Positions 37,635 through 46,765 of a DNA stretch of 64,000 nucleotides are shown piece after piece (the stretch's first letter is position 1; each line of letters begins with the position of its first letter). The translations under genes were made by a program, and so were the position numbers. Source of the DNA: an uncultured Gammaproteobacteria bacterium (lineage in GTDB: Bacteria; Pseudomonadota; Gammaproteobacteria; UBA6429; Thiohalophilaceae); contig CAJYAN010000002.1 in assembly GCA_913064945.1 (NCBI GenBank), positions 62,001 to 126,000 of the forward strand, written 5' to 3'. The notes below the pieces were generated by a model. That model searched no databases, had not been told where the DNA came from, and saw only the letters and a program-made list of their open reading frames with translations.

Positions 37635-38443
37635 GTCGAATCGAAACCCGCTTTGCCTCCCTGAAGGCCGCGGGAAAAAAGGCCCTGATTCCCTATGTGA
37701 CGGCTGGCGACCCGGGACCCAGTGTCACTGTACCCCTGATGCACAAAATGGTCGCAGCAGGGGCCGATATCATTGAGCTGGGTGTACCCTTTTCCGACCC
37801 GATGGCAGAGGGACCGGTCATTCAGAAGGCCATGGAGCGTGCCCTGACACACGATGTGACCTTGACGGAAGTGCTGGGCATGGTGAACACTTTTCGTCAG
37901 CAGGATGATGCTACCCCGGTCCTGCTGATGGGGTATGCCAACCCGATTGAGGTGATGGGGTATCGCCAATTCGCCGAAAATGCAGCCGAAGCGGGTGTCG
38001 ATGGTGTCCTGATTGTCGATATGCCCCCGGAAGAGGCTGTTGAGCTGTTAGTCGAGACACAGGCCAGGGGTCTGGACGTGATATTTCTGGTGTCGCCCAC
38101 AACGACGGATGAGCGGATCCAGCTTGTCTCTCACGCGGGGAGTGGTTTTGTCTATTACGTCTCCCTGAAGGGGGTGACGGGTGCAGGTCACCTGAATGTT
38201 CAAGAGGTTGCGCAGAAAGTCACCAACATTAAACGCTTTGCCCAGCTTCCCGTCTGTGTGGGATTTGGCATTAAGGATGCTGAATCTGCGAGCCAGATTG
38301 CCAGGGTCGCCGATGGTGTGGTAGTGGGCAGTGCCCTGGTGAAAAAGATTCAGGAAAATCTGGGGCAGACCGATAAAATTGAAGCGGCGATCGCAGACCT
38401 GTTAAGCGCGATGCGTAACGCAATGGATCGCGAAAAATCGTGA
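37631..38443 (+). CDS. trpA: Tryptophan synthase alpha chain, Glu at catalytic position 60
   Basis: 270 residues. It splits indole-3-glycerol phosphate. The first catalytic residue Glu49 is present ([11 protein letters not shown]), but the second, Asp60 in E. coli numbering (same numbering here without gaps), is Glu (MAEGPVIQ; codon GAG at 37808-37810). The rest is normal: [34 protein letters not shown] and VCVGFGIKD. The gene is coupled to trpB by ATGA, which argues that the protein is in use. Whether Glu60 is usual in its nearest relatives is not something I can see. Confidence 0.96.
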   Translation: MSRIETRFASLKAAGKKALIPYVTAGDPGPSVTVPLMHKMVAAGADIIELGVPFSDPMAEGPVIQKAMERALTHDVTLTEVLGMVNTFRQQDDATPVLLMGYANPIEVMGYRQFAENAAEAGVDGVLIVDMPPEEAVELLVETQARGLDVIFLVSPTTTDERIQLVSHAGSGFVYYVSLKGVTGAGHLNVQEVAQKVTNIKRFAQLPVCVGFGIKDAESASQIARVADGVVVGSALVKKIQENLGQTDKIEAAIADLLSAMRNAMDREKS

Positions 38444-38489
38444 TCTATGTCGAATGTTAATCCGATAGAAATACGTTAGAATTTACCAT

Positions 38490-39350
38490 ATGAACTGGTT
38501 CACAAAATTACTACCAAGCCGTATCCGTACCGAAGGCGGCTCTAAAAAGAGCGTCCCCGAAGGTCTGTGGGCAAAATGCACCTGCTGTGGTGCCGTACTC
38601 TATCGTGCCGAGCTGGAACGTAATGATGATGTCTGTCCCAAGTGCGACCATCATATGCGTATCGGCGCACGTCGGCGACTTGAAAGTTTTCTCGATGAAG
38701 ACACTGGCATTGAGATCGGCTCCGAGTTAAAACCGGTCGATGCGCTAAAGTTCAGAGACCTGAAAAAATATAAGGATCGCATTACCCAGGCACAAAAAAC
38801 CACGAACGAAAGTGACGCCCTGATTGTGATGCACGGCGAGGTGAAAGGCTTGCCGCTGGTCGTCGCGGCTTTTGAATTCAGGTTTATGGGTGGCTCGATG
38901 GGTTCGGTGGTCGGCGAGCGTTTTGTACGCGCGGTCAATTTCTGTCTGCAACATAATATTCCTCTGGTATGTTTTTCAGCCAGTGGTGGAGCCCGTATGC
39001 AAGAGGCCCTGTTTTCACTTATGCAAATGGCCAAGACCAGTGCGGCACTGACGAAACTGAGTCAACGCGGCATTCCTTTTATCTCTGTTATGACGGACCC
39101 TACGATGGGTGGCGTCTCCGCCAGCCTGGCGATGCTGGGAGATTTGAATCTGGCCGAACCGAATGCCCTGATAGGCTTTGCCGGGCCGAGGGTCATCGAG
39201 CAGACTGTGCGTGAAACTCTACCCGAAGGCTTTCAGCGTAGTGAGTTTTTACTGGAACATGGCGCCATCGATATGATCGTCGATCGCCGTGATATGCGCG
39301 ACAAGATTGCCCGTATCCTGTCGATCATGACGCACAAAACAGCGCATTAA
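38490..39350 (+). CDS. accD: Acetyl-CoA carboxylase carboxyltransferase, beta subunit
   Basis: 286 residues. A zinc ribbon ([20 protein letters not shown] then PKC, about residues 27-50) begins the protein, followed by the crotonase-fold carboxyltransferase domain with [30 protein letters not shown] and [17 protein letters not shown]. Together with AccA it transfers CO2 to acetyl-CoA for fatty-acid synthesis. It is 46 bases after trpA; the ribosome site is weak. Confidence 0.97.
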   Translation: MNWFTKLLPSRIRTEGGSKKSVPEGLWAKCTCCGAVLYRAELERNDDVCPKCDHHMRIGARRRLESFLDEDTGIEIGSELKPVDALKFRDLKKYKDRITQAQKTTNESDALIVMHGEVKGLPLVVAAFEFRFMGGSMGSVVGERFVRAVNFCLQHNIPLVCFSASGGARMQEALFSLMQMAKTSAALTKLSQRGIPFISVMTDPTMGGVSASLAMLGDLNLAEPNALIGFAGPRVIEQTVRETLPEGFQRSEFLLEHGAIDMIVDRRDMRDKIARILSIMTHKTAH

Positions 39351-39387
39351 TCCCCCTTCACTCAAGACTGAGCAGCGAAAGCCACAC

Positions 39388-40650
39388 ATGCGCTTTTCTA
39401 CGCTAACAGACTGGTTGCTGTGGCAAGAGCAACTCCACGCCGAGGAGATCGAACTGGGTCTCGAGCGTGTTTGTCAGGTCTTCCAGCGGCTTCATTCTGG
39501 ACGGCCTGATGGTAAAGTGATTTCCGTGGCAGGCACGAATGGTAAAGGCTCGAGTGTTGCCATGCTGGAGGCCATTCTGCTTGCCGCCGGTTACCGAGTC
39601 GGCACTTATACATCACCACATTTATTGCACTATAACGAGCGTGTCCGCCTTCAGGGCAAGCCGGTGAGTGATGCGTTTCTTTGTGATGCCTTTGAACGAA
39701 TCGATCAGGCGCGTGCCGAGATATCACTGACATATTTTGAGTTTGGTACCCTCGCAGCACTGGATATTTTTTATCGTCAGCCCCTGGATGTGCTCATTCT
39801 TGAAGTTGGCATGGGTGGCCGACTGGATGCGGTCAATATTGTGGATGCCGATGTGGCATTGATTACAGCGATTGATATCGATCACGAAAAATGGCTGGGT
39901 ACTGATCGTGAGACGATTGGTTTCGAAAAGGCCGGAATTATGCGTCCGCAGCGCCCCGTCATTTGCAGCGACCCGGCGATACCGCAGAGTGTGATCCAGC
40001 ACGCGCAGGCGATTGGAGCGTCACTTTATTGTCTGGGAAAAGCGTTTTCCGCCGAACCTGAAATGAATGGTTGGACGTTTTACGATAGCGGCCGCGTCAA
40101 GCGAAATGCGTTACCCCATCCTGCCTTACGCGGTACGCATCAATTGCAGAATGCCGCTGGTGTGCTGAAAGTACTACAGTGCCTCGATGTGGACTTGTCT
40201 GTGACCTCTCAGGCCCTGCGCGAAGGACTGCTATCGGTTAGCCTGCCAGGCCGATTTCAAGTCATTCCAGGAGACGTGCCGATTATCCTGGATGTGGCGC
40301 ATAACCCTCAATCCGCCATGGTCTTGTCGCAGATGCTTAGTGAGCAGCCGTGCCAGGGCCGGACCCTGGCCGTCGTTGGGATGCTGGCAGATAAGCCCAT
40401 TGAGGCGACGTTGAGGTCACTTATACCCGGTATCGATGCGTGGTTTCTAGGCTCGCTTAACAAGGTTTCTCGTGGTGCGAAGGCTAAAGTATTACAGACT
40501 GCCCTAACCGGCGTGAAGGCCAGCACGACGCGCTATCCTGACGTTACACAGGCCTATCGTGCTGCGCGTTCGCAAGCGATCTGCGGGGATCGTATTGTCG
40601 TCTTCGGATCGTTCTATACAGTGGCAGAGGTCATGCTTCAGACCGTATAA
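39388..40650 (+). CDS. folC: Dihydrofolate synthase / folylpolyglutamate synthase
   Basis: 420 residues. Mur-ligase-type ATP site VAGTNGKGSSVAMLEA (near 45-60), then YTSPHLLHYNERV, EVGMGGRLDAVNIV, DHEKWLG and, in the C-terminal domain, DVAHNPQSA. It adds glutamate to dihydropteroate and folates. The order accD-folC-dedD-cvpA-purF is the E. coli order. Confidence 0.96.
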   Translation: MRFSTLTDWLLWQEQLHAEEIELGLERVCQVFQRLHSGRPDGKVISVAGTNGKGSSVAMLEAILLAAGYRVGTYTSPHLLHYNERVRLQGKPVSDAFLCDAFERIDQARAEISLTYFEFGTLAALDIFYRQPLDVLILEVGMGGRLDAVNIVDADVALITAIDIDHEKWLGTDRETIGFEKAGIMRPQRPVICSDPAIPQSVIQHAQAIGASLYCLGKAFSAEPEMNGWTFYDSGRVKRNALPHPALRGTHQLQNAAGVLKVLQCLDVDLSVTSQALREGLLSVSLPGRFQVIPGDVPIILDVAHNPQSAMVLSQMLSEQPCQGRTLAVVGMLADKPIEATLRSLIPGIDAWFLGSLNKVSRGAKAKVLQTALTGVKASTTRYPDVTQAYRAARSQAICGDRIVVFGSFYTVAEVMLQTV

Positions 40651-40681
40651 TGCGGATTTTAACGGTTGCAGGAATATTTCG

Positions 40682-41245
40682 TTGGACGATCGCCTCAAAC
40701 AACGTCTCGTCGGAGCCATAGTTCTGGTCGCCCTGGCGGTCATTTTTATTCCCATGATTCTTGACGGGGAGCATGGCCGGACGCTGCCACCTTTTGGTCA
40801 GGCAATCCCGGAGAAGCCTGCTGTCTTAAAAGACCTTGAGGCGGACAAAATACCGCCAGTGGCTGTACCACCGCCCCCTGGGATTGTTGAACGCCAGTTG
40901 GTGGATAAGAATACAGCGACGCTGAAACCGGAGACCACTGCTGTTGTGAAGACGACGCCAGCAACATCGGCAACCCGCACAGCAACAACGCCAGTAGCCA
41001 AAAAAGCAGTAAAGGCCTGGGTGGTGCAGGTTGGGAGTTTTACCAGCCGTAAAAATGCCATGGCGTTAAGTAATAAATTGCGTAAACAACAATACCCAGC
41101 CTTTGTTGAGGCGGTCAAGACAGGTGGCAACTGGACCTATCGAGTGCGGGTTGGACCAGAAGTTCGGCGTAGTTCATCTGAGGCGACCCAGAAAGCGTTA
41201 CGCATGAAATTAAAGATCAATGGTGTCGTCATGGAGCATCCCTGA
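40682..41245 (+). CDS. dedD: SPOR-domain cell-division protein (DedD)
   Basis: 187 residues from a TTG start at 40682, chosen because AGGAA (40670-40674) lies eight bases upstream and the protein then begins DDRLKQRLVGAIVLVALA, as DedD does. One membrane segment (about 8-25), a Pro/Thr-rich periplasmic linker, and a C-terminal SPOR domain (AWVVQVGSFTSRKNAMAL to the end) that binds denuded septal peptidoglycan. It overlaps cvpA by one base (TGATG). Confidence 0.9.
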   Translation: MDDRLKQRLVGAIVLVALAVIFIPMILDGEHGRTLPPFGQAIPEKPAVLKDLEADKIPPVAVPPPPGIVERQLVDKNTATLKPETTAVVKTTPATSATRTATTPVAKKAVKAWVVQVGSFTSRKNAMALSNKLRKQQYPAFVEAVKTGGNWTYRVRVGPEVRRSSSEATQKALRMKLKINGVVMEHP

Positions 41246-41733
41246 TGAGCTGGGTTGATGTTGGGATTATTCTGATTGTACTGATCTCGGTGTTGATCAG
41301 TCTGATGCGTGGTTTTGTTAAGGAAGCGCTATCCCTGACGGGCTGGGTGCTGGCCTTCTGGGTTGCCTTGACCTTTGCGGGTGGCTTCTCTCGCTTCTTC
41401 AGGACTTCGATCGAAGATCCAACGTTTCGACTGCTGGCGGCCTTTGTGGTGTTATTCGTCGTGACGTTGATTCTTTCCGCAGTGGCAAATTTTTTCGCGA
41501 GTCAACTCGTGCAGCGCACGGGATTATCAGGTACAGATCGATTTATTGGCGTGGTGTTCGGATTTTTACGTGGTATTGTGCTGGTATCCGCCCTGGTCTT
41601 ACTCGCCAGTTTAACCACGCTTCCGAAGGCAGCCTGGTGGCATGATGCATTGTTGCTGGATCAATTTCAGACGTTGGCAATATGGTTAAAGTCTGTTCTA
41701 CCCAGCGATGTTGCCAGGCATTTTGCTTTTTAG
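41245..41733 (+). CDS. cvpA: CvpA family inner-membrane protein
   Basis: 162 residues with four membrane segments. WVDVGIILIVLISVLISLMRGFVKEALSLTGWV at the start is reduced here to its key features: an aspartate in the first segment and the RGF-x-KEALSL turn, both diagnostic. It is linked to purF in E. coli, where it was named for colicin V production; its molecular role is still unclear. Confidence 0.93.
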   Translation: MSWVDVGIILIVLISVLISLMRGFVKEALSLTGWVLAFWVALTFAGGFSRFFRTSIEDPTFRLLAAFVVLFVVTLILSAVANFFASQLVQRTGLSGTDRFIGVVFGFLRGIVLVSALVLLASLTTLPKAAWWHDALLLDQFQTLAIWLKSVLPSDVARHFAF

Positions 41734-41761
41734 ATATTTAACGTAATCGGGTAGGTTTTTT

Positions 41762-43270
41762 ATGTGTGGCATTATTGGCATTCTTGCAAATTCTCCGGTA
41801 AACCAGTCTCTTTATGATGGTTTGACGGTGCTTCAACATCGTGGTCAGGATGCCGCCGGTATTATGACCAGCGATGGCGAGCGACTCTTTTTGCGTAAGG
41901 CCAATGGTCTGGTGCGTGATGTCTTTCATACTCGTCATATGTTGCGCCTGCAGGGCAACATGGGCATTGGGCATGTCCGTTATCCTACGGCCGGTTGTTT
42001 TTCGACGGCAGAGGCTCAGCCTTTCTATGTCAACTCACCCTTTGGAATTGCCCTGGCGCATAATGGCAATTTGACCAATGCCGACGAGCTTAAACGCGAC
42101 CTCTTTGTCGAAGATCGTCGACACCTGAATACGGAGTCTGACTCTGAAATTCTGCTGAATGTCTTCGCTCACGAACTACAACGTTCGACTAATCTGAATC
42201 TTGAAGCCGATGATGTATTTACCGCGATTGGTGGTGTTCATCGACGCTGCCGCGGGGCCTATGCTGTGGTGGCGATGGTCCCCGGACGCGGCTTGATCGC
42301 TTTTCGTGATCCGAATGGGATTCGTCCCCTGGTGCTTGGTGAGCGCCAGTCCGAACAGGGCAAGGAGTACATGGTGGCGTCAGAGAGTGTCGCCGTTGAT
42401 GCCCTGGGTTATGAACTGGTCCGGGATATTGCCCCTGGAGAGGCCGTGTTTATTAATCACCAGGGAGAGTTATTCTCAAAAATATGTAGCGATTCTGCCA
42501 AGCTGTCGCCGTGTATTTTTGAGTATGTCTATTTTGCCCGGCCTGACTCCGTCATGAATGGTATTTCAATTTACCAGTCGCGCATGCGTATGGGGCAGTA
42601 TCTGGCAGAAAAAATCCTACGTGTCTATCCTGAACATGATATCGACGTGGTCCTGCCGATTCCGGACACCAGTCGTACGGCAGCGCTACAGTTGTCCTAT
42701 ACCCTGGACATCAAATATAGCGAGGGTTTTATCAAAAATCGTTACATTGGTAGAACCTTTATTATGCCGGGGCAGAAACAGCGTAAAAAATCGGTGCGCC
42801 AGAAGTTGAATCCGATTGAAAGTGAGTTTGCCGGTTTGAATGTCCTGCTGGTGGATGATTCTATAGTCAGGGGCACGACGTCACAGCAAATCATTCAAAT
42901 GGCGCGAGAGTCTGGTGCCAATAAAGTTTATTTCGCCTCGGCTGCACCGCCGGTACGTCATCCCAATGTCTATGGTATCGATATGCCTTCGGCCAATGAA
43001 TTGATTGGTTTTGGCCGTGATGACAAGGCCATTGCTAGAGAAATTGGTGCCGACTGGCTGATCTATCAGGATCTGTCTGACCTGGTTCGCTCCGTGCAGG
43101 AAAGTAGTGAAGAGCTGTTACAGTTTGATACTTCGGTTTTTAATGGTGAGTATGTGACAGGAGATATTGACGATCTTTATTTAAAGCATCTGGAGACGAG
43201 GCGTAATGACAAGGCCAGAAAGAAACTCAATGCCGATGATGAAGTCATGGAGTTACACAATAATTACTAG
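41762..43270 (+). CDS. purF: Amidophosphoribosyltransferase
   Basis: 502 residues. The mature enzyme begins at the nucleophile Cys2 (MCGIIGIL), as in E. coli PurF, without a long propeptide. Glutaminase motifs: [20 protein letters not shown] and AHNGNLTNA. The PRPP site is [18 protein letters not shown]. It makes phosphoribosylamine, the first step of purine synthesis. Confidence 0.97.
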   Translation: MCGIIGILANSPVNQSLYDGLTVLQHRGQDAAGIMTSDGERLFLRKANGLVRDVFHTRHMLRLQGNMGIGHVRYPTAGCFSTAEAQPFYVNSPFGIALAHNGNLTNADELKRDLFVEDRRHLNTESDSEILLNVFAHELQRSTNLNLEADDVFTAIGGVHRRCRGAYAVVAMVPGRGLIAFRDPNGIRPLVLGERQSEQGKEYMVASESVAVDALGYELVRDIAPGEAVFINHQGELFSKICSDSAKLSPCIFEYVYFARPDSVMNGISIYQSRMRMGQYLAEKILRVYPEHDIDVVLPIPDTSRTAALQLSYTLDIKYSEGFIKNRYIGRTFIMPGQKQRKKSVRQKLNPIESEFAGLNVLLVDDSIVRGTTSQQIIQMARESGANKVYFASAAPPVRHPNVYGIDMPSANELIGFGRDDKAIAREIGADWLIYQDLSDLVRSVQESSEELLQFDTSVFNGEYVTGDIDDLYLKHLETRRNDKARKKLNADDEVMELHNNY

Positions 43271-43275
43271 TGCGG

Positions 43276-43304
43276 TTGACAAGTTATCACTGTTCACCTA
43301 ATCT
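43276..43304 (+). promoter_or_regulatory. Sigma-70 promoter of metZ
   Basis: TTGACA (43276-43281), 17-base spacer, TAATCT (43299-43304). It begins six bases after the purF stop. A start near 43311 would place the first RNA base right at the riboswitch aptamer. Confidence 0.85.
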
Positions 43305-43310
43305 TTAGTT

Positions 43311-43366
43311 ACGCGCCGATTTGAGTTCACAGCTTGCGGGCGCATAATAAATTCAGCTAAAGCGGC
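43311..43366 (+). ncRNA. SAM-II riboswitch aptamer (SAM_alpha)
   Basis: The layout matches SAM-II: helix P1 GCGCC (43313-43317) with GGCGC (43339-43343), loop beginning GATTTGAG right after the first strand, GCTTGC before the second, then A/T-rich ATAATAAATTC and the conserved GCTAAAG (43356-43362) that forms the pseudoknot and the SAM site. SAM-II was described mainly in alphaproteobacteria in front of Met genes. Here it stands in front of metZ. Identification is from motif memory, not a covariance search. Confidence 0.82.
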
Positions 43367-43410
43367 GGTGATAAACCTGCTTTGGCGATTGCTGATGCGG
43401 GTTTTTTTTT
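43356..43410 (+). terminator. Riboswitch expression platform: antiterminator/terminator
   Basis: Two exclusive hairpins. Antiterminator: GCTAAAGC (43356-43363, part of the aptamer) with GCTTTGGC (43379-43386), eight pairs including one G-U. Terminator: AAACCTGC (43373-43380) with GCGGGTTT (43397-43404), eight pairs including one G-U, followed by T up to 43410. SAM binding would hold GCTAAAG, free the terminator and switch metZ off. Confidence 0.75.
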
Positions 43411-43452
43411 GCCTACATCACCATGCCCTGATTTGAGTAGAAGGAGAAAAGC

Positions 43453-44640
43453 ATGACAAATGATAATAACGACTGGGCACAGGCGACTCAGGCGATTCGA
43501 GCTGGACAGGTGCGAACGGCGGAAGGGGAGCATGCCGAGCCAATCTTTCTTACCTCAAGTTATGTCTATTCCTCTGCCGCCGAGGCCGCCGCTCGCTTTA
43601 GTGGCCAGGAGCCTGGCAATATTTATTCACGCTTTACCAATCCGACGGTGAGAACTTTTGAGGAACGTCTGGCAATCCTGGAGGGTGGCGAATCCTGCGT
43701 CGCGACGTCCTCTGGTATGTCTGCCATCTTAAGTACCTGCCTGGCATTATTAAAGCAGGGTGATCATATTGTTTCTTCGCGCGCCATATTTGGTTCAACG
43801 GTTATTCTGTTTAATAAGTACCTTAGTCGTTCTGGTATTGAGACCAGTTATGTCGCGCAGAGCAATTTACTGGAATGGGAAAAAGCTATAAAACCTAATA
43901 CCCGGCTGTTATTTTTGGAGTCACCATCAAATCCGTTAACCGAGATTGCCGACATTAAAGCTCTGGCTGCACTGGCGCATGCGAATGATTGTTTGTTGGT
44001 CGTCGATAACTGCTTCTGTACCCCGGCCTTACAAAAACCCCTCGCCCTGGGGGCTGATATTGTGATTCATTCGGCAACTAAATATCTCGATGGCCAGGGT
44101 CGTTGTCTGGGGGGCGCTGTGGTAGGGGATAAAAAGAACGTTGGCGAAGAGGTCTTTGGTTTTTTGCGAACGGCGGGGCCGAGCATGAGTCCGTTTAATG
44201 CCTGGGTCTTTTTGAAGGGCCTCGAAACCTTGCATATTCGTATGAAGGCGCACTGTGAAAATGCTACCAGTCTGGCGGAGTACCTCGAGGCTCACCCGGC
44301 GGTAACCAGAGTTTACTATCCTGGCCTGATATCACACCCCCAACACGCGCTGGCAAAACAACAACAATCCGGTTTTGGAGGTATTGTCTCCTTTGAGGTG
44401 CAGGGCGGTAAAGAAGCGGCCTGGAACGTGGTGGATAGTACCCGACTGCTATCCATTACGGCAAATCTTGGTGATACCAGGTCGACCATTACGCACCCCG
44501 CATCAACGACACATGGTCGACTGTCAGCGGAAGAGCGTCAGGCCGCCGGTATTACCGATGGTTTTTTACGTGTTGCCGTGGGCCTCGAAGATATTGTCGA
44601 CATTAAAATGGATTTGGCGCGAGGTCTGGATCGTTGTTAG
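43453..44640 (+). CDS. metZ: O-succinylhomoserine sulfhydrylase
   Basis: 395 residues. PLP enzyme of the Cys/Met metabolism group. Motifs: IFLTSSYVYSSAAEAAARF, YSRFTNPTV, SSGMSAI, ESPSNP, VVDNCFCTPALQKPLALG, the PLP lysine in HSATKYLDGQGRCLGG and SITANLGDTRSTITHP. It forms homocysteine directly from O-succinylhomoserine and sulfide. AAGGAG precedes the ATG by eight bases. It is controlled by the SAM-II riboswitch. Its 3' end overlaps the Nudix gene by four bases. Confidence 0.94.
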   Translation: MTNDNNDWAQATQAIRAGQVRTAEGEHAEPIFLTSSYVYSSAAEAAARFSGQEPGNIYSRFTNPTVRTFEERLAILEGGESCVATSSGMSAILSTCLALLKQGDHIVSSRAIFGSTVILFNKYLSRSGIETSYVAQSNLLEWEKAIKPNTRLLFLESPSNPLTEIADIKALAALAHANDCLLVVDNCFCTPALQKPLALGADIVIHSATKYLDGQGRCLGGAVVGDKKNVGEEVFGFLRTAGPSMSPFNAWVFLKGLETLHIRMKAHCENATSLAEYLEAHPAVTRVYYPGLISHPQHALAKQQQSGFGGIVSFEVQGGKEAAWNVVDSTRLLSITANLGDTRSTITHPASTTHGRLSAEERQAAGITDGFLRVAVGLEDIVDIKMDLARGLDRC

Positions 44641-45065
44641 TGAACAAATGTTGGGTAGCGTTGCAATAGGTGTCTGGTGGTTTTATTCAGATTTAACGTT
44701 GCCAGTTCGGTCTGACTAAACCAGCCTGCTGCACTGGCATCGCTTGCCGCCTTGAGCGCGCCACGAACATAGTCAGCGGCCAGGTCGACAATTACATAGT
44801 GATACCGAAGCACGCCGTTACTATCCTTCTCTATTAAATCAAAGCTATAAATCGCGTCTCTCGCCCTGATAATAATTCCGGTCTCCTCCTGAATCTCGCG
44901 TTCGGCAGCTTTTTGTAAGGTCTCACCGGGATTAATTTTTCCACCGGGGATGGCCCACTCTCCCTGGCGGGGTGGAGCAAGACGCTTAACCAGTAGCACC
45001 TTATTGTCATGAAATACGACGGCACCGACGCCTGCTTGTGGATGGGTTGCTGTGAGTTTACTCAT
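44637..45065 (-). CDS. Nudix hydrolase
   Basis: 142 residues. The full Nudix box is present: GGKINPGETLQKAAEREI then QEETGII. The N-terminus AGVGAVVFHDNKVLLVKR and APPRQGEWAIPGG are typical of ADP-ribose or 8-oxo-GTP-type hydrolases. The substrate cannot be read from the sequence. It faces metZ, and the stops overlap. Confidence 0.88.
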   Translation of the reverse strand: MSKLTATHPQAGVGAVVFHDNKVLLVKRLAPPRQGEWAIPGGKINPGETLQKAAEREIQEETGIIIRARDAIYSFDLIEKDSNGVLRYHYVIVDLAADYVRGALKAASDASAAGWFSQTELATLNLNKTTRHLLQRYPTFVH

Positions 45066-45093
45066 GGTCGTTTTATTGTCGGGGTATAATTGT

Positions 45094-45119
45094 AAAAATC
45101 CCTGAGCGTGTCAGGGATT
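45094..45119 (-). terminator. Terminator of the small membrane-protein gene
   Basis: A 9-bp stem (AATCCCTGA, 45097-45105, with TCAGGGATT, 45111-45119) and loop GCGTG. On the minus strand it is followed by five T (45094-45098). It lies 28 bases after the small gene's stop. Confidence 0.8.
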
Positions 45120-45146
45120 ATGCAGTGCCTATGATTGTAATGAGAG

Positions 45147-45335
45147 TTAGTTTCTTTTGTTGTAGGCTTTTCTTAAACGATACTTACGACGCAACGAGTA
45201 GATTAAGAACCCTGCCAGACCCAGGACAGTGCCTGAGAGGGTGGCAACAGCCGAGTCAAGTGTAGTGGCGGCTGTTACTCCACCAGTAATGTATAGTGCG
45301 GGTAACGTTTCATAAACAGGTGATGGTAGAAACAT
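45147..45335 (-). CDS. Small membrane protein of unknown function
   Basis: 62 residues from the ATG at 45335, picked because AAGGAGAG lies seven bases before it. A hydrophobic stretch (LPALYITGGVTAATTL) is followed by a stronger one (AVATLSGTVLGLAGFLIYSL, about residues 30-49) and then a very basic tail (RRKYRLRKAYNKRN). The hydrophobic-plus-basic end recalls sorting signals, but no PEP, LPXTG or similar motif is present, so I do not assign it. It has its own ribosome site and terminator, so it is probably real and monocistronic. Confidence 0.65.
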   Translation of the reverse strand: MFLPSPVYETLPALYITGGVTAATTLDSAVATLSGTVLGLAGFLIYSLRRKYRLRKAYNKRN

Positions 45336-45508
45336 AAATCTCTCCTTAGTCCTCACTTTTAATCCACATCAATTCCTGTGGCCCAATGATTAATGACTGG
45401 GGGGTAGGTTCTTTATAGCCAGACCTGGTGTTTAAAGCAAATCCACGGGCAGGGTGTTTTTTTGGGGTGCTCGTTAAATAATAATAAATCAAAGAGTTAT
45501 TACATATT

Positions 45509-46765
45509 ATGCATAATTCAATTGAACGACAGAATTTGCTCTCGGTGCTGGAAGCCACGTTGAAGTCCGTGAATGGCAGGCAAGCGGTGAGCCAGTTTGT
45601 TGAGCGAAATGACGTGGTGAGCCAGGACGTTGCGGTCCTGGCCATTGGCAAGGCGGCATTTTCCATGTTTGAAGGGGCCGCTGACATCCTGGCAAACCGG
45701 ATTGCCACCGGCCTGCTAATTACACGAGATGGTTATCTGGGCAATGCCAGAAAACTTAGCAGAACCGAATGCCTGCTGGCTGGACACCCTGTGCCGGATG
45801 AGCGTTCCCTGCTGGCGGGTCATCGATTGATCGAGTGGCTAACGGCACTACCTGTCGGTATGCCCCTCGTGGCACTTATCTCCGGAGGGACCTCAGCGAT
45901 GGTCGAAAAATTACCGCCGCCTCTTACCCTTTCCGATCTGCAGCAGCTGAATCAGTGGTTGTTGTCATCGGGTTTGAATATTGAAGCAATGAATCATATA
46001 CGTCAGTCGGTCTCGATGCTAAAAGGTGGACGTCTGCGGATGTATGGCGGAGTGCGGCCAGTAATCCAGTTGATGATATCGGATGTGCCGGGGGATGACC
46101 CGGCTATTATTGGCTCAGGTTTATTTATTGAGGATGCAAGGCAGACAGGGATGACTGTCGAACTTCCCGGCTGGCTGCGGCAAATACAGTCTCAGGCAAG
46201 ACAGGCGCTGGTAACGGGGTCCTGCAATGAAAATATTCAAACCGCTATAGTGGCCAGCAACAGTATTGCCTGTGAAGCCGCCAGACAGCAAGCGACGACT
46301 TACGGTTACCAGAGTCAGGTAGTGTCGCGCGTACTCCAGGGGGATGTACATACCTGCGCGGATCAAATTATGGTCTTACTAGATCGAGCGGACCCAGGTT
46401 GTTATATATGGGGAGGGGAAACGACCATACAACTCCCCGAGGCGGCGGGGCGTGGTGGTCGTAACCAGCATCTGGCGTTGTTGCTGGCGCGAAAGATGAA
46501 GCAGACAGAAAACTATTATATCCTGTGTATTGGCACCGATGGCTCAGATGGCAATACTGAAGATGCGGGTGCCCTGATCGATGGCGGCACTATTGAGCGG
46601 GGTACAAGTGCCGGTTTTGATGTTGATGAAGTCTTGCGACGGGCTGACGCGGGTTCATTTTTAGACGCCAGTGGTGACCTGGTTAATACTGGTCCTACAG
46701 GGACGAATGTAATGGATATGATCATTGCGCTGAAACTTTCGCGCGGTATACGCGATGACGTCTAG
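45509..46765 (+). CDS. Glycerate 2-kinase (MOFRL family)
   Basis: 418 residues. The N-terminal DUF4147 part shows VLAIGKAAFSMFEGAAD, LAGHPVPDERSLLAG and the loop ISGGTSAMVEKLPPPLTL. The C-terminal MOFRL part shows WGGETTIQLPEAAGRGGRNQ and GTDGSDGNTEDAGALIDGGT. These proteins phosphorylate glycerate at C2, feeding glyoxylate or serine carbon into glycolysis. The gene ends four bases inside the convergent gene at 46762. A methylotrophic serine cycle or photorespiration-type salvage are both possible roles. Confidence 0.9.
   Translation: MHNSIERQNLLSVLEATLKSVNGRQAVSQFVERNDVVSQDVAVLAIGKAAFSMFEGAADILANRIATGLLITRDGYLGNARKLSRTECLLAGHPVPDERSLLAGHRLIEWLTALPVGMPLVALISGGTSAMVEKLPPPLTLSDLQQLNQWLLSSGLNIEAMNHIRQSVSMLKGGRLRMYGGVRPVIQLMISDVPGDDPAIIGSGLFIEDARQTGMTVELPGWLRQIQSQARQALVTGSCNENIQTAIVASNSIACEAARQQATTYGYQSQVVSRVLQGDVHTCADQIMVLLDRADPGCYIWGGETTIQLPEAAGRGGRNQHLALLLARKMKQTENYYILCIGTDGSDGNTEDAGALIDGGTIERGTSAGFDVDEVLRRADAGSFLDASGDLVNTGPTGTNVMDMIIALKLSRGIRDDV

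Noticed and set aside
45420-45465. Possible sigma-54 promoter for the 62-residue membrane protein (minus strand)
   Set aside because: TTTGCT is present on the minus strand, but the invariant GG at the right distance is GC, so the match fails.
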